From CAWGUU01 sp963825765 (lineage in GTDB: Bacteria > Actinomycetota > Acidimicrobiia > Acidimicrobiales > AC-14): DNA of 64,000 nt. The stretch lies in NCBI GenBank assembly GCA_963825765.1, contig CAWGUU010000013.1, forward strand, positions 124,001 through 188,000, given 5' to 3'. The notes under the pieces are model-generated. The model was not told the origin of the DNA. It was given only the letters and a program-made list of their open reading frames with translations, and did no database searches. The stretch's first letter is position 1. Every line of letters begins with the position of its first letter. Below, piece by piece: positions 25,596 through 34,523 of this stretch. A program made the translations under genes and the position numbers.

Positions 25596-25817
25596 CTACC
25601 GGCCGGCGATTCCCTTGCCGAGGATCACGGCTCCCATCACGACGAACACGACCGACACGACGGCGGCGCTGTTGGCCACCAGCCAGGTCCGCAGGGCCTC
25701 CAGTGCGTCCTGCGCCCGTCGGCCCAGGGCCAGGAAGAAGCCCAGGACGCCGACGATGACGATCGAGCCGAGAATGACGTAGGCGGCGACGGCGACGATC
25801 CGGTCGGTGCCGGCCAC
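25596..25817 (-). pseudogene. GAP-family membrane protein remnant (C-terminal part only)
   Basis: A 73-residue product with two helices, IVAVAAYVILGSIVIVGVLGFFLAL and NSAAVVSVVFVVMGAVILGKGI, joined by RRAQDALEALRTWLVAN. This resembles the last third of GAP (Sap/sulfolipid-addressing, LysE-like) membrane proteins, which are usually over 200 residues. The N-terminal helices are absent and the upstream DNA is decayed. It may be a truncated gene or a genuine small membrane protein; GTG at 25817 would be its start. Confidence 0.45.
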
Positions 25818-26148
25818 GCCGGGACATTGGCAAGTTTAGTTCGACAATACGGCCGGCTTTCCGACGGCTAATAGGCAGCTTGGAGACAATGATCCCGAGC
25901 CGTGACGTGTTCGGTCGATGGGAAGCGACTATGCGCGACGCCCTTGCCGAACTCGACCAGCAGGCGTGTGTGGGAGATGGGGGTTAGCCAAGCTCCCCCT
26001 TCACTTGAAGTAGTAACGAAACTCGCAGGTCATCGTCAAGAAGCGTGCCGGGTTGACGATGGAGCGCTCGACCGCGGGGCTGGGCCACGTCGCCACTCAG
26101 GTTGGATCCGGCGTGGTAGCCCGCAAACCGATCCGTCCAACGAGCGGT

Positions 26149-26374
26149 ATCCCGCCGGCGAGATTCGGTTGCCACGTAGAGGCGCGAGTAGCCATCGTCG
26201 CTGGATGGGTGGGCCGATACCTGAACGGGTGATCGGGACGACCGCGTGTACAACCAACGCTGGTGGATGCTCGGCGTCCTGGTCTGAGCCCAGTGATGGG
26301 GATCGTCGTCAACACCATGCTGCGCGTCGCCCTGCTGATCATGGGTACGGCGACGACGCGTGAGCTGTCGATGC
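26149..26374 (+). pseudogene. Decayed copy of the promoter region and first codons of the MFS gene at 28493
   Basis: This stretch aligns base by base with 28424-28638. Shared blocks include ATTCGGTTGCCA, CTGGATGGGTGGGCCGAT, ACCGCGTGTAC, CGCTGGTGGA, GCTCGGCGTCCT and GCGTGAGCT. The copy has indels and stops (for example GAACGGGTGA), so it encodes nothing. Similarity ends near 26374, where AT-rich DNA and the HNH gene promoter begin. The rest of the 647-base gap (25818-26464) holds no gene I can support. Confidence 0.75.
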
Positions 26375-26429
26375 GTCGCGTGATGTATCCCTCGTAGCCA
26401 TTAATAGCCACTATATATACCAAGATGAC

Positions 26430-26458
26430 TTGACTCCGAAGGGGAACATATGTACGAT
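26430..26458 (+). promoter_or_regulatory. Promoter of the DUF222-HNH gene
   Basis: TTGACT at 26430-26435, a 17-base spacer and TACGAT at 26453-26458 make the most consensus-like promoter in the window. It lies in unusually AT-rich DNA (TATATATA nearby). The GTG at 26465 is six bases beyond the -10, so the mRNA is probably leaderless. Confidence 0.7.
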
Positions 26459-26464
26459 TAGTCC

Positions 26465-27619
26465 GTGATGGAAGAGCTGGCAAAGGTGATCGAGAGGCTC
26501 GAGGTGGCGGTGGACGGGCCGTCGCTGGTGTGCGTGCTGGCCCTGCGCGATCGGTTGGACGCTCGCATCGCCCAGGCGGTGGGCGCGTTCGAGGCCGCCG
26601 GACTCTGGGATCTCGATGCCGCCACCTCGATGACGGCGTGGCTGCGGGCCTCGGCGGGGATGACGTCGAAGTCGGCGGGAAGGCTGAGCCTTGTCGCTCG
26701 TCGACTGCACAAGCTGCCGGCGACCTCGGCGGCCTATCGGGACGGGATTCTGTCCGGCGGCCAGGTGGAAGCTGTGGTCGCCCAGCTCGACGACGATACG
26801 GTCGACCTGTTTGCCGAGGCCGAGGACGAGTTGGTGCCCTACTTGGCTCCGCTGACCGTGGCGGGGGTCGCCCGGGCCATGGCTGCTTGGAAGTCGAAGG
26901 CCAAGCCGGAACCGGAGGAGCCCGCCGAGCCGGAGCGCAGCCTGCACCTGTCCAAGACCCTCGACGACCGCTACGTGCTGGACGGGTCGTTGGACCCCGA
27001 GGGTGGGGCCACGGTGGCCGCCGCCCTGCGCACCGCCACCACCGACGACGGCGATGCGGTGAGGACGCCCGCCACCCGGCGGGCCGACGCCCTGGTCGAC
27101 ATCTGCCGGTTCTTCCTCGACCACCAGCAGTCACAGCGCGGTGGCCGTCACCGGCCCCACGTCAACGTGGTGGTCGACCTGGAAGACCTCCAGCTGGGCC
27201 AGGGCGGCCGGGTGGTCGACGGGCCGCCGCTCGACGGGCCCACCGTGTCGAAGGTGATGTGTGACTGCGCTCTGCACCGGGTGGTGATGGCGGGGCGCTC
27301 GGCCATCCTCGACTACGGCGTCGCTACCCGCACCATCCCCGCTCCGCTGTGGAGCGCCCTGGTCATCCGCGACGAGCACTGCCGCTTCCCCGGCTGTGAC
27401 CGGCCGTCTCCGTGGTGTGAGGGTCATCACGTGGTGTGGGTTACCCACGACGGGCCCACCGAGCTGGCCAACCTGGTCCTGCTGTGTGCTCGCCACCACC
27501 ACCGCCTCCACCAACCTGGCTGGCACGCCAAGCTGCTGCCCGACGGAACCTTCGAGGTCACCGATCCCAACGGGCTGGTGCGGACCACCTCACCACCGCG
27601 GCTGGAGCCGGCATGGTGA
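26465..27619 (+). CDS. DUF222-HNH endonuclease (13E12 repeat family)
   Basis: A 384-residue protein of the family known in mycobacteria as the REP13E12 repeat proteins. An N-terminal DUF222 domain (LALRDRLDARIAQAVGAFEAAG, MTAWLRASAGM, GGQVEAVV) is followed by a C-terminal HNH nuclease fold at about residues 305-350. Its motifs are CRFPGCDRP, CEGHHVVWVTHDGPT, LANLVLLCARHHHRLH. These genes are repetitive and mobile-associated in actinobacteria, with unknown role. GTG at 26465 fits a leaderless transcript; ATG at 26468 is one codon later. It sits between a decayed and an intact copy of one gene start, which suggests it arrived by insertion or recombination. Confidence 0.88.
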   Translation: MMEELAKVIERLEVAVDGPSLVCVLALRDRLDARIAQAVGAFEAAGLWDLDAATSMTAWLRASAGMTSKSAGRLSLVARRLHKLPATSAAYRDGILSGGQVEAVVAQLDDDTVDLFAEAEDELVPYLAPLTVAGVARAMAAWKSKAKPEPEEPAEPERSLHLSKTLDDRYVLDGSLDPEGGATVAAALRTATTDDGDAVRTPATRRADALVDICRFFLDHQQSQRGGRHRPHVNVVVDLEDLQLGQGGRVVDGPPLDGPTVSKVMCDCALHRVVMAGRSAILDYGVATRTIPAPLWSALVIRDEHCRFPGCDRPSPWCEGHHVVWVTHDGPTELANLVLLCARHHHRLHQPGWHAKLLPDGTFEVTDPNGLVRTTSPPRLEPAW

Positions 27620-27745
27620 CGCGGCCGGATGGCTCAGCCGCCGGGGCCGGGGTCGGGTATGACCTTTCCGCGGTCGCTGGCGACCTCCGCCCTGCGGCGG
27701 ACCACGAACGGCTCGCTCGGCCCGGCGACTGGGAAGGTGCATACC

Positions 27746-28381
27746 ATGGGCCCCGCCGTGGATGCGCGGGGCGACGACTTCGACGAAGCGCAGAGTGACG
27801 ATGACGCTCTGGCCGGTCAGACCGCGCTCTTCCACCTCGAGCGCTCTCGGGAATCACTTCAGCGTGCCGGAGTGCCCTACACGTCCAGAGCATGCAGCTG
27901 CGGGAGCACCAATGGCATTCTCCTGGAGAGGAACGGGCAGAACACGGTCCGCTGCGTCGACTGCGGCAAGTTCAACTACAACGCCCCCAAGGTTGAAACC
28001 GGCCAACGGCGGCGAACGGTCGCGACGGTCCGAGCAACGATCAAGCCGGCGCAGCAAGCGAGAATCCTCGATCGTGACCAGGGGCGATGCGTGCTGTGCG
28101 GTAGCACCGAACGCCTCACGATCGGCCACCTTCTCAGTATCGAAGAGGCATATTCGATGGGAGAGGTCGGACCGGAGCTGCATGACGACGCCAACCTCGC
28201 GGCAATGTGCGAGGCCTGCAATCTCGGGCTTGGCCGTCACAGCGTTTCGCCACGGACGTACGCGGTCATCATGTATCGGCTGGTGCAGGCCGAAATCGCC
28301 CGGCGTGAGAGCCGGCCGCTCCGGCCTCAGCCGTCGAGCGAGCAGAGACCAGCAGTCGCACCGCCAGAATTCTCACGCTGA
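27746..28381 (+). CDS. HNH endonuclease-domain protein
   Basis: A 211-residue protein. A zinc knuckle-like region (ACSCGSTNG, VRCVDCGKFNYN) at about residues 47-78 is followed by an HNH fold: CVLCGSTERLTIGHLLS, HDDANLAAMCEACNLGLGRH. It may recognise and cleave DNA. ATG at 27746 has GGAAGG nine bases upstream; in-frame starts further up add an unstructured head and are not favoured. Its base composition is slightly lower in GC than the housekeeping genes. Together with the DUF222-HNH gene it makes a two-nuclease island bounded by the repeat at 26149 and 28424. Confidence 0.75.
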   Translation: MGPAVDARGDDFDEAQSDDDALAGQTALFHLERSRESLQRAGVPYTSRACSCGSTNGILLERNGQNTVRCVDCGKFNYNAPKVETGQRRRTVATVRATIKPAQQARILDRDQGRCVLCGSTERLTIGHLLSIEEAYSMGEVGPELHDDANLAAMCEACNLGLGRHSVSPRTYAVIMYRLVQAEIARRESRPLRPQPSSEQRPAVAPPEFSR

Positions 28382-28423
28382 GCTCACCGGCAGATCCGTC
28401 CCGTCCACGGACCCAGCCCCGGA

Positions 28424-28638
28424 ATCCCGGCCGGCACAATTCGGTTGCCAAGACGGGGGGCGAGCGGCCATCGTCCCTGGATGGGTGGGCCGATGCCTGA
28501 ACAGGTGACCGAGGACAACCGCGTGTACGACCGGCGCTGGTGGACGCTCGGCGTCCTGTGCCTGAGCCTGGTGATGGTGATCGTCGGCAATACCGTGCTG
28601 AACGTCGCCCTACCGACCCTGGTGCGTGAGCTCGACGC
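28424..28638 (+). repeat. Intact partner of the direct repeat at 26149-26374
   Basis: Covers the upstream region and about the first 48 codons of the MFS gene. The partner lies 2.3 kb upstream in degenerate form, in the same orientation, with the two HNH genes between them. Confidence 0.75.
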
Positions 28639-30073
28639 CACGTCGACCCAGCTGCAATGGATCGTCGACGTCTACTCGCTGGTCTTCGCCGGCCTCCTGC
28701 TCACCGGGGGCGCCCTGGGCGACCGCTTCGGCCGCAAGGGGGCCCTCACCATCGGCCTGGTCGTCTTCGCCGGCGGCTCCGGCATGGCGGCGATGGCGGA
28801 CTCCGCCGGCCAGCTCATCGTCACCCGGGGGATCATGGGCGTCGGCGCCGCCCTCGTGATGCCGGCGACCCTGTCGATCCTGACGACCGTGTTCCCCCCG
28901 CAGGAGCGGGCCCGGGCCATCGCCGTGTGGGCCGGTCTGGCGGGCGCCGGCGCCGCCATCGGGCCGGTGGCCGGCGGCTGGCTGCTCGAGAACTTCTGGT
29001 GGGGCTCGGTGTTCCTCGTGAACCTGCCGCTCATCGCCGTCGCCGTCGTCGGCGGGCGCTTCCTCGTGCCCACATCCCGCGATCCCAGGCAGCCGCCGCT
29101 CGACGTGGTCGGGGCGGGACTGTCGATCGGCGCCCTGGCGTCGTTGCTCTACGCCATCATCGAGGCGCCGAACCACGGCTGGACCGGCGGGCCGACGCTC
29201 GAAGCCGCCGGTGTCGGCCTTGCCTTCGGGATCGCCTTCGCGGCGTGGGAGCTGCGCGCCGAGTACCCCATGCTCGACCTGCGGTTCTTCCGCAACCGCC
29301 GGTTCAGCGCCGGGAGCGCCGCCATCACCCTCGTCTTCTTCGCCATGTTCGGCACGTTCTTCCTGCTCACCCAGTACCTCCAGCTCGTCCTCGGCTACAG
29401 CGCCCTGGAGGCGGGGCTGCGCACCCTCCCCGCGCCCCTGACGATCATGGTCACGGCGCCGATGAGCGCCCGTCTTGCCGAGCGGTTCGGCACCCGGGCG
29501 GTGGTGGCCACCGGCCTGGCCACCGTCGCCGTCGGGCTGGGGATCGCCTCGACCCTGGGCGTGGACAGCCCGTACGGCGTGCTCGCCGCGTCGCTCGTCG
29601 TGCTGGCCGCCGGCATGGGCCTCACCATGGCCCCCTCGACCGCCGCCATCATGTCGTCACTGCCGCTGGGCAAGGCGGGCGTCGGCTCGGCGGTCAACGA
29701 CACCACCCGTGAGCTGGGCGGGGCCCTCGGCGTCGCCGTCCTGGGCAGCCTGGCCGCCTCCCACTACGCCGCCGCCGTGGGACGAGCCGACGGGCTCACC
29801 GGTCCGCCGGCAGCTGCGGCGCGACGGTCGCTGGGGTCCGCCCTCCAGGTCGCCGGCACCCTCGGGGCCGAACGGGGGACCGCCGTGGCGGCTGCGGCCA
29901 GGGACGCGTTCGTCGACGCCATGGGCGTGTCGCTCACGGTGGCCGCGCTGGTGGCGCTCGCCGCGTCGGTGCTCATCGCCCGGTTCATGCCGGGCCGGGC
30001 GGCCCAGGGCGGTCCCGACTGGCAGGTGCCCGCCGCCGCGCCGGTCGCGCCTACGCCCTCCCCCACTCCCTAG
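28493..30073 (+). CDS. MFS drug exporter, 14-helix DHA2 (EmrB/QacA) type
   Basis: A 526-residue transporter with about 14 membrane helices. Family motifs: motif C-like GAGAAIGPVAGGWLLE, motif A GALGDRFGRKGALTIG, and the N-terminal LNVALPTLVRELDATSTQLQWIVDVY typical of EmrB/QacA proteins. It should export hydrophobic or cationic compounds using the proton gradient. ATG at 28493 is chosen because similarity to relatives begins soon after; ATG at 28481 is also in frame. A damaged copy of its beginning lies at 26149-26374. Confidence 0.88.
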   Translation: MPEQVTEDNRVYDRRWWTLGVLCLSLVMVIVGNTVLNVALPTLVRELDATSTQLQWIVDVYSLVFAGLLLTGGALGDRFGRKGALTIGLVVFAGGSGMAAMADSAGQLIVTRGIMGVGAALVMPATLSILTTVFPPQERARAIAVWAGLAGAGAAIGPVAGGWLLENFWWGSVFLVNLPLIAVAVVGGRFLVPTSRDPRQPPLDVVGAGLSIGALASLLYAIIEAPNHGWTGGPTLEAAGVGLAFGIAFAAWELRAEYPMLDLRFFRNRRFSAGSAAITLVFFAMFGTFFLLTQYLQLVLGYSALEAGLRTLPAPLTIMVTAPMSARLAERFGTRAVVATGLATVAVGLGIASTLGVDSPYGVLAASLVVLAAGMGLTMAPSTAAIMSSLPLGKAGVGSAVNDTTRELGGALGVAVLGSLAASHYAAAVGRADGLTGPPAAAARRSLGSALQVAGTLGAERGTAVAAAARDAFVDAMGVSLTVAALVALAASVLIARFMPGRAAQGGPDWQVPAAAPVAPTPSPTP

Positions 30074-30077
30074 GCAG

Positions 30078-30098
30078 CCCCGGCCGAACATGCCGGGG
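30078..30098 (+). terminator. Stem-loop after the MFS gene
   Basis: CCCCGGC pairs with GCCGGGG across a seven-base loop, directly after the MFS stop codon at 30073. It lacks a clear U tract. A terminator is the simplest reading. Confidence 0.45.
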
Positions 30099-30165
30099 CG
30101 TATACAGCCGTGACGACCGTGTGAACGCCGGCTCACAACGCGGTCAGGGCCCTGGTGCGCAGACC

Positions 30166-30192
30166 GTCACCAGCAGGTGACGGGGCGGAAAC
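30166..30192 (+). promoter_or_regulatory. GlnR-like nitrogen-control operator and nitrate-operon promoter
   Basis: GTCAC-N6-GTGAC-N6-GAAAC at 30166-30192 contains an exact GTnAC-N6-GAAAC element, the GlnR box known from Streptomyces, plus one more half-site in phase. TAGGTT at 30214-30219 is the likely -10, which places the box centre about 47 bases upstream of the start of transcription, a usual activator position. The genes downstream are nitrate assimilation genes, which GlnR controls in other actinobacteria. Confidence 0.6.
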
Positions 30193-30270
30193 CGGCTCGA
30201 CAGCCGCCATCCGTAGGTTCAGCGGCAAGGACCAGAGGTCCGCGCCTTGCCCACGAGCCGACGGGGGGAC

Positions 30271-31791
30271 ATGAGCACGACGATCGACACCACCATCACC
30301 AGGACTCCACCGGAGCTCGGGGCCGGCCACGCCAAGGGCGGGTGGATCGAGCACTGGGAGCCGGAGGACGAGGAGTTCTGGGAGTCGACGGGCCGCAAGG
30401 TCGCTCGCAGGAACCTGTGCTGGTCGATCTTCGCCGAGCATCTCGGCTTCAGCATCTGGGTCCTCTGGACCATCGTGGTGATCAACCTGGCCAACATCGG
30501 GATCACCCTGTCGGTGTCGGAGCTGTTCCTCCTCACCGCAGTCCCCAACCTGGTCGGATCCTTCCTGCGGATCCCCTACACGTTCGCCGTCCCCCGCTTC
30601 GGCGGCCGGGCCTGGACGGCGATCAGCGCCAGCCTGCTGTTCATTCCCACCCTGTTGCTGGCGATCCTCGTACCCAGCGGCTGGCTCGCCGGCCAGGCCC
30701 ACGACACCCAGCTGTGGATCCTGGTCGTGTGCTCGGCGACGGCAGGTTTCGGCGGCGGCAACTTCTCGTCGTCGATGTTCAACATCTCGTTCTTCTACCC
30801 CGAGCGCAAGAAGGGCGCCGCCCTCGGCCTCAACGCCGCCGGCGGGAACCTGGGCGTGGCGGTCGCGCAGCTGCTCGTGCCGCTGGCGATCATCATCGGC
30901 GTGCCGACGGCGCTGGTGAAGCTGCCCAAGCACACCGTGCACCTGTCCTACGCCGGCTGGATGTGGATGCCGCTCATCGCCCTCGCCGTGTTCGGCGCCC
31001 TGCGCTACATGAACAGCCTGACCCAGGCCAAGGCCGACAAGCGCAGCTACTTCATGGCCATGAAGGACCGCCAGACATGGGTCATGTCGCTCCTGTACAT
31101 CGGCACGTTCGGCTCGTTCATCGGCTTCTCGTTCGCCCTGCCGCTGGTCATCAAGAACACGTTCCCGGAGTTCCTGGCCGGCCACCCCTTCATCGCCACC
31201 TACCTGGCCGGCCTCGGCTTCGTGGGCGCCCTCATCGGCTCTGTTTCACGGCCCCTCGGCGGGTGGCTGGCGGACAAGGTCGGCGGGGCCCGGGTCACGC
31301 TGGTCGTGTTCGTGGGCATGACCCTGGCGACTTGGGCGGCCATCGCCGGCGTGACCAACCGGAGCTTCCCGCTCTTCTTCGGCTCCTACATGGTGGTCTT
31401 CCTGCTGGCCGGGATGGGCAACGGCTCCACCTACAAGATGATCCCGTCGATCTTCGCCCGGATGGGACGCCGGGAGGCCGAGGCCGAGGGCCGCGACGCC
31501 AAGGTCACCACGGTCGAGTTCAAGCGCCGGGCGGCAGCGGTGATCGGGATCGCCGGGGCCATCGGTGCCTTCGGCGGGTTCCTCATCCAGGTGGTCCTCC
31601 GCCAGGCCAGCCTCGACGTGTCCAATCTGGTCAAGGCGGCCAAGACGCCGGCCGAGAAGGTGGCGGTCGCCGCCGCCAACGCCGACTGGTCGATTTCGGC
31701 GCTGTGGGTGTTCCTCGCCAGCTACGTCGTCTTCGCGGCGGTCACCTGGCTCGTCTACATCCGCAGGACGTCCGACATGGCGGGGGTCTGA
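30271..31791 (+). CDS. narK: Nitrate/nitrite transporter, NarK family
   Basis: A 506-residue MFS protein with 12 helices. The two nitrate signatures are present: AGFGGGNFSSSMFNISFFYP and AGMGNGSTYKMIPSIF, with the conserved Arg in FLRIPYTFAVPRFGG. It brings nitrate in, or exchanges nitrate for nitrite. ATG at 30271 follows a run of G residues; TTG at 30247 is in frame but less likely. It is the first gene of the operon with nirB, nirD and nasA, so assimilation is the likely purpose. Confidence 0.93.
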   Translation: MSTTIDTTITRTPPELGAGHAKGGWIEHWEPEDEEFWESTGRKVARRNLCWSIFAEHLGFSIWVLWTIVVINLANIGITLSVSELFLLTAVPNLVGSFLRIPYTFAVPRFGGRAWTAISASLLFIPTLLLAILVPSGWLAGQAHDTQLWILVVCSATAGFGGGNFSSSMFNISFFYPERKKGAALGLNAAGGNLGVAVAQLLVPLAIIIGVPTALVKLPKHTVHLSYAGWMWMPLIALAVFGALRYMNSLTQAKADKRSYFMAMKDRQTWVMSLLYIGTFGSFIGFSFALPLVIKNTFPEFLAGHPFIATYLAGLGFVGALIGSVSRPLGGWLADKVGGARVTLVVFVGMTLATWAAIAGVTNRSFPLFFGSYMVVFLLAGMGNGSTYKMIPSIFARMGRREAEAEGRDAKVTTVEFKRRAAAVIGIAGAIGAFGGFLIQVVLRQASLDVSNLVKAAKTPAEKVAVAAANADWSISALWVFLASYVVFAAVTWLVYIRRTSDMAGV

Positions 31792-31793
31792 CC

Positions 31794-34523
31794 TTGAGGC
31801 GCCGCCCCGCTGAGCTCAAGGTCGCCAACGGCAGCGGCAACGGCGACGGCAACGGCCGGCGGACGCTCGTCGTCGTCGGCAACGGCATGGTCGGCCACAA
31901 GCTGCTCGAGGTGCTCGTCGAGCGTGGCGCCACCGCGGAGTGGGACATCGTCACGTTCTGCGAGGAGAGCCGGCCCGCCTACGACAGGGTGAACCTGAGC
32001 TCGTTCTTCTCCGGGACGACCGCCGACGAACTGTCCCTGGTGTCGCCGGGGTTCTTCGTCCAGGTCGGGCTCAACGTCCACCTGGGCGACAGGGTGGTCT
32101 CGATCGACACCAAGGCCGCCCAGGTCGTCTCGGCCCGCGGCGCCCGGATCTCCTACGACGCCCTGGTGCTGGCCACCGGGTCGTACCCCTTCGTCCCGCC
32201 GGTACCGGGGCGCGACGCGCCGGGTTGCTTCGTCTACCGCACGATCGACGACCTGGAGGCGATCCGCGACTGGGCCGCCGGCTGCAGGGTCGGGGCGGTG
32301 GTCGGCGGAGGCCTGCTGGGCCTGGAGGCGGCCAACGCCCTGCAGTCCCTGGGACTGGAGACCCACGTGGTCGAGTTCGCCCCCCGCCTCATGGGCGTGC
32401 AGGTGGACGACGGCGGCGGCAGCGCGCTGCGGCGCCGGATCGAGGACCTCGGTGTGCAGGTCCACACGTCGATGTCGACAAGCGAGATCTACACCGGCGA
32501 CGGCGGCCAGGTGGCCGGCATGCGCTTCTCGGCCCAGGGTGACGGGGACGCGCCGCCCGACCTGCCGGTCGACATGGTCGTCTTCTCCGCCGGCATCCGG
32601 CCCCGCGACGACCTGGCCAAGGCCACCGGGCTGACGATGGGCGAGCGAGGCGGCGTCATCGTCGACGACGCCTGCCGCACGTCCGATCCCCGGATCTTCG
32701 CCATCGGCGAGTGCGCCCTGGCTCCCGCCGGCCCGGCCGGGCCCGACGGGAACTTCGCCCGGCGGCGCATCTACGGGCTCGTATCGCCCGGCTACCAGAT
32801 GGCCAGGGTGGTCGCCGACCGGATCCTCGGCGGCGACGAGTCGTTCACCGGGGCGGACATGTCGACCAAGCTCAAGCTGCTCGGCATCGACGTGGCCAGC
32901 TTCGGCGACGGGTTCGGCACGACCCCCGGGTCGGAATCCATCACCTACAGCGACCCCGTGAACAACGTCTACAAGCGCCTGGTCGTCGGACCGCCGTCGG
33001 CGTCGACGTCGAAGCGCGGCGGTGCGCCGACCCGAGAGGTGCTGGGCGGGATCCTGGTCGGCGACGCGGCCATGTACCAGACACTCCTGCAGATGTCGCG
33101 GGGCGACATGCCCGCGCCCGAGCACCTCGAGCAGCTCATCTTCCCGGCGTCGACCGGCGGGGCCGGCCCGACCGTCGGCGTCGGATCACTCTCGGCCGAA
33201 GCCACCATCTGCTCCTGCAACAACGTGTCCAAGGGCGCCATCTGCAGCGCCATCGCCGACGGCATCACCGAGATGGGGCCCCTGAAGGCGTGCACCAAGG
33301 CCGGCACCGGCTGCGGCGGCTGCGTCCCCCTGGCGACGGAGCTGCTCCGCTACGAGCTGAAGCAGGCCGGCGTCGAGGTGAAGAACCACCTCTGCGAGCA
33401 CTTCGGGTACTCCCGCCAGGAGCTGTTCGACATCGTCAGGGTCCACCGGCTCAGCACCTTCTCCGACGTGCTGAGCGGGTACGGCATCGGGCGGGGCTGC
33501 GAGATCTGCAAGCCGGCGGTGGCGTCGATGCTGGCCTCGATGGGCAACGGCTACATCCTCGACGGCGAGCAGGCGACGCTCCAGGACACCAACGACCACT
33601 TCCTCGCCAACCTCCAGCGGGACGGCACCTACTCGGTGATCCCGCGCGTTCCCGGCGGCGAGATCACCCCCGATCAGCTCATCGCCATCGGATCCATCGC
33701 CAAGGACTTCGGGCTCTACACCAAGATCACCGGAGCCCAGCGCATCGACATGTTCGGCGCCCGGGTCGACCAGCTCCCCCACATCTGGAAGCGGCTGGTC
33801 GACGTCGGCATGGAGTCGGGCCACGCCTACGGCAAGGCCCTCCGCACGGTGAAATCGTGCGTGGGCACCACGTGGTGCCGGTTCGGCGTGCAGGACTCTG
33901 TGGGCCTGGCCGTCGAGCTGGAGCTGCGGTACCGGGGACTGCGGGCCCCGCACAAGCTGAAGTCGGCGGTGTCGGGGTGCACGCGGGAGTGCGCCGAGGC
34001 CCAGAGCAAGGACTTCGGGGTCATCGCCACCGAGCGGGGCTGGAACGTCTACGTCTGCGGCAACGGCGGTATGAAGCCCCAGCACGCCGTGCTGCTGGCG
34101 GCCGACCTCGACAAGGAGACGGTCGTCACGTACCTCGATCGGTTCCTCATGTTCTACATCCGCACCGCCGACCGGCTCGAGCGGACCGCGGTGTGGTTCA
34201 ACAAGCTGGAGGGCGGGATCGAGCACCTGCGGGGGGTCGTCATCGACGACTCCCTCGGGATCTGCGACGAGCTGGAGGCCGACATGGCCCGCCACGTCGA
34301 CACCTACGAGTGCGAGTGGAAGGCCACGATCGAGAGCCCCGAGCGGATGCGCCGGTTCCGCACGTTCGTGAACTCCGACGACGTCGACCCCAACGTCGTG
34401 TTCGTCCCGGAGCGCGACCAGCACCGTCCCGCCTTCCACCACGAGAAGCCCGACCCCGAGCTGCTGGCGACCGGCGTCGCCAACGGCAACGGCAACGGCC
34501 AGGTCCCCTCCGCCCGGCCATGA
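31794..34523 (+). CDS. nirB: Assimilatory nitrite reductase, large subunit
   Basis: Reduces nitrite to ammonium in the cytoplasm with NAD(P)H. The 909-residue protein has an FAD domain (VVVGNGMVGHKLLEV), an NAD loop (VVGGGLLGLEAANAL), a bacterioferritin-associated ferredoxin-like 2Fe-2S domain (CSCNNV, CTKAGTGCGGC) and a second Cys pair CEICKP. The sirohaem/4Fe-4S reductase follows, with CVGTTWC and CTREC. Slightly longer than the usual 840-850 residues because of Gly-Asn-rich ends (NGSGNGDGNGR; NGNGNGQ). TTG at 31794, three bases after narK, is the start; no better one exists before the FAD loop. Its TGA overlaps nirD. Confidence 0.94.
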   Translation: MRRRPAELKVANGSGNGDGNGRRTLVVVGNGMVGHKLLEVLVERGATAEWDIVTFCEESRPAYDRVNLSSFFSGTTADELSLVSPGFFVQVGLNVHLGDRVVSIDTKAAQVVSARGARISYDALVLATGSYPFVPPVPGRDAPGCFVYRTIDDLEAIRDWAAGCRVGAVVGGGLLGLEAANALQSLGLETHVVEFAPRLMGVQVDDGGGSALRRRIEDLGVQVHTSMSTSEIYTGDGGQVAGMRFSAQGDGDAPPDLPVDMVVFSAGIRPRDDLAKATGLTMGERGGVIVDDACRTSDPRIFAIGECALAPAGPAGPDGNFARRRIYGLVSPGYQMARVVADRILGGDESFTGADMSTKLKLLGIDVASFGDGFGTTPGSESITYSDPVNNVYKRLVVGPPSASTSKRGGAPTREVLGGILVGDAAMYQTLLQMSRGDMPAPEHLEQLIFPASTGGAGPTVGVGSLSAEATICSCNNVSKGAICSAIADGITEMGPLKACTKAGTGCGGCVPLATELLRYELKQAGVEVKNHLCEHFGYSRQELFDIVRVHRLSTFSDVLSGYGIGRGCEICKPAVASMLASMGNGYILDGEQATLQDTNDHFLANLQRDGTYSVIPRVPGGEITPDQLIAIGSIAKDFGLYTKITGAQRIDMFGARVDQLPHIWKRLVDVGMESGHAYGKALRTVKSCVGTTWCRFGVQDSVGLAVELELRYRGLRAPHKLKSAVSGCTRECAEAQSKDFGVIATERGWNVYVCGNGGMKPQHAVLLAADLDKETVVTYLDRFLMFYIRTADRLERTAVWFNKLEGGIEHLRGVVIDDSLGICDELEADMARHVDTYECEWKATIESPERMRRFRTFVNSDDVDPNVVFVPERDQHRPAFHHEKPDPELLATGVANGNGNGQVPSARP

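Noticed and set aside
25902..26363. A 153-codon open frame on the plus strand
   Set aside because: It crosses the decayed MFS copy and reads it out of frame; composition and lack of a start context show it is not a gene.
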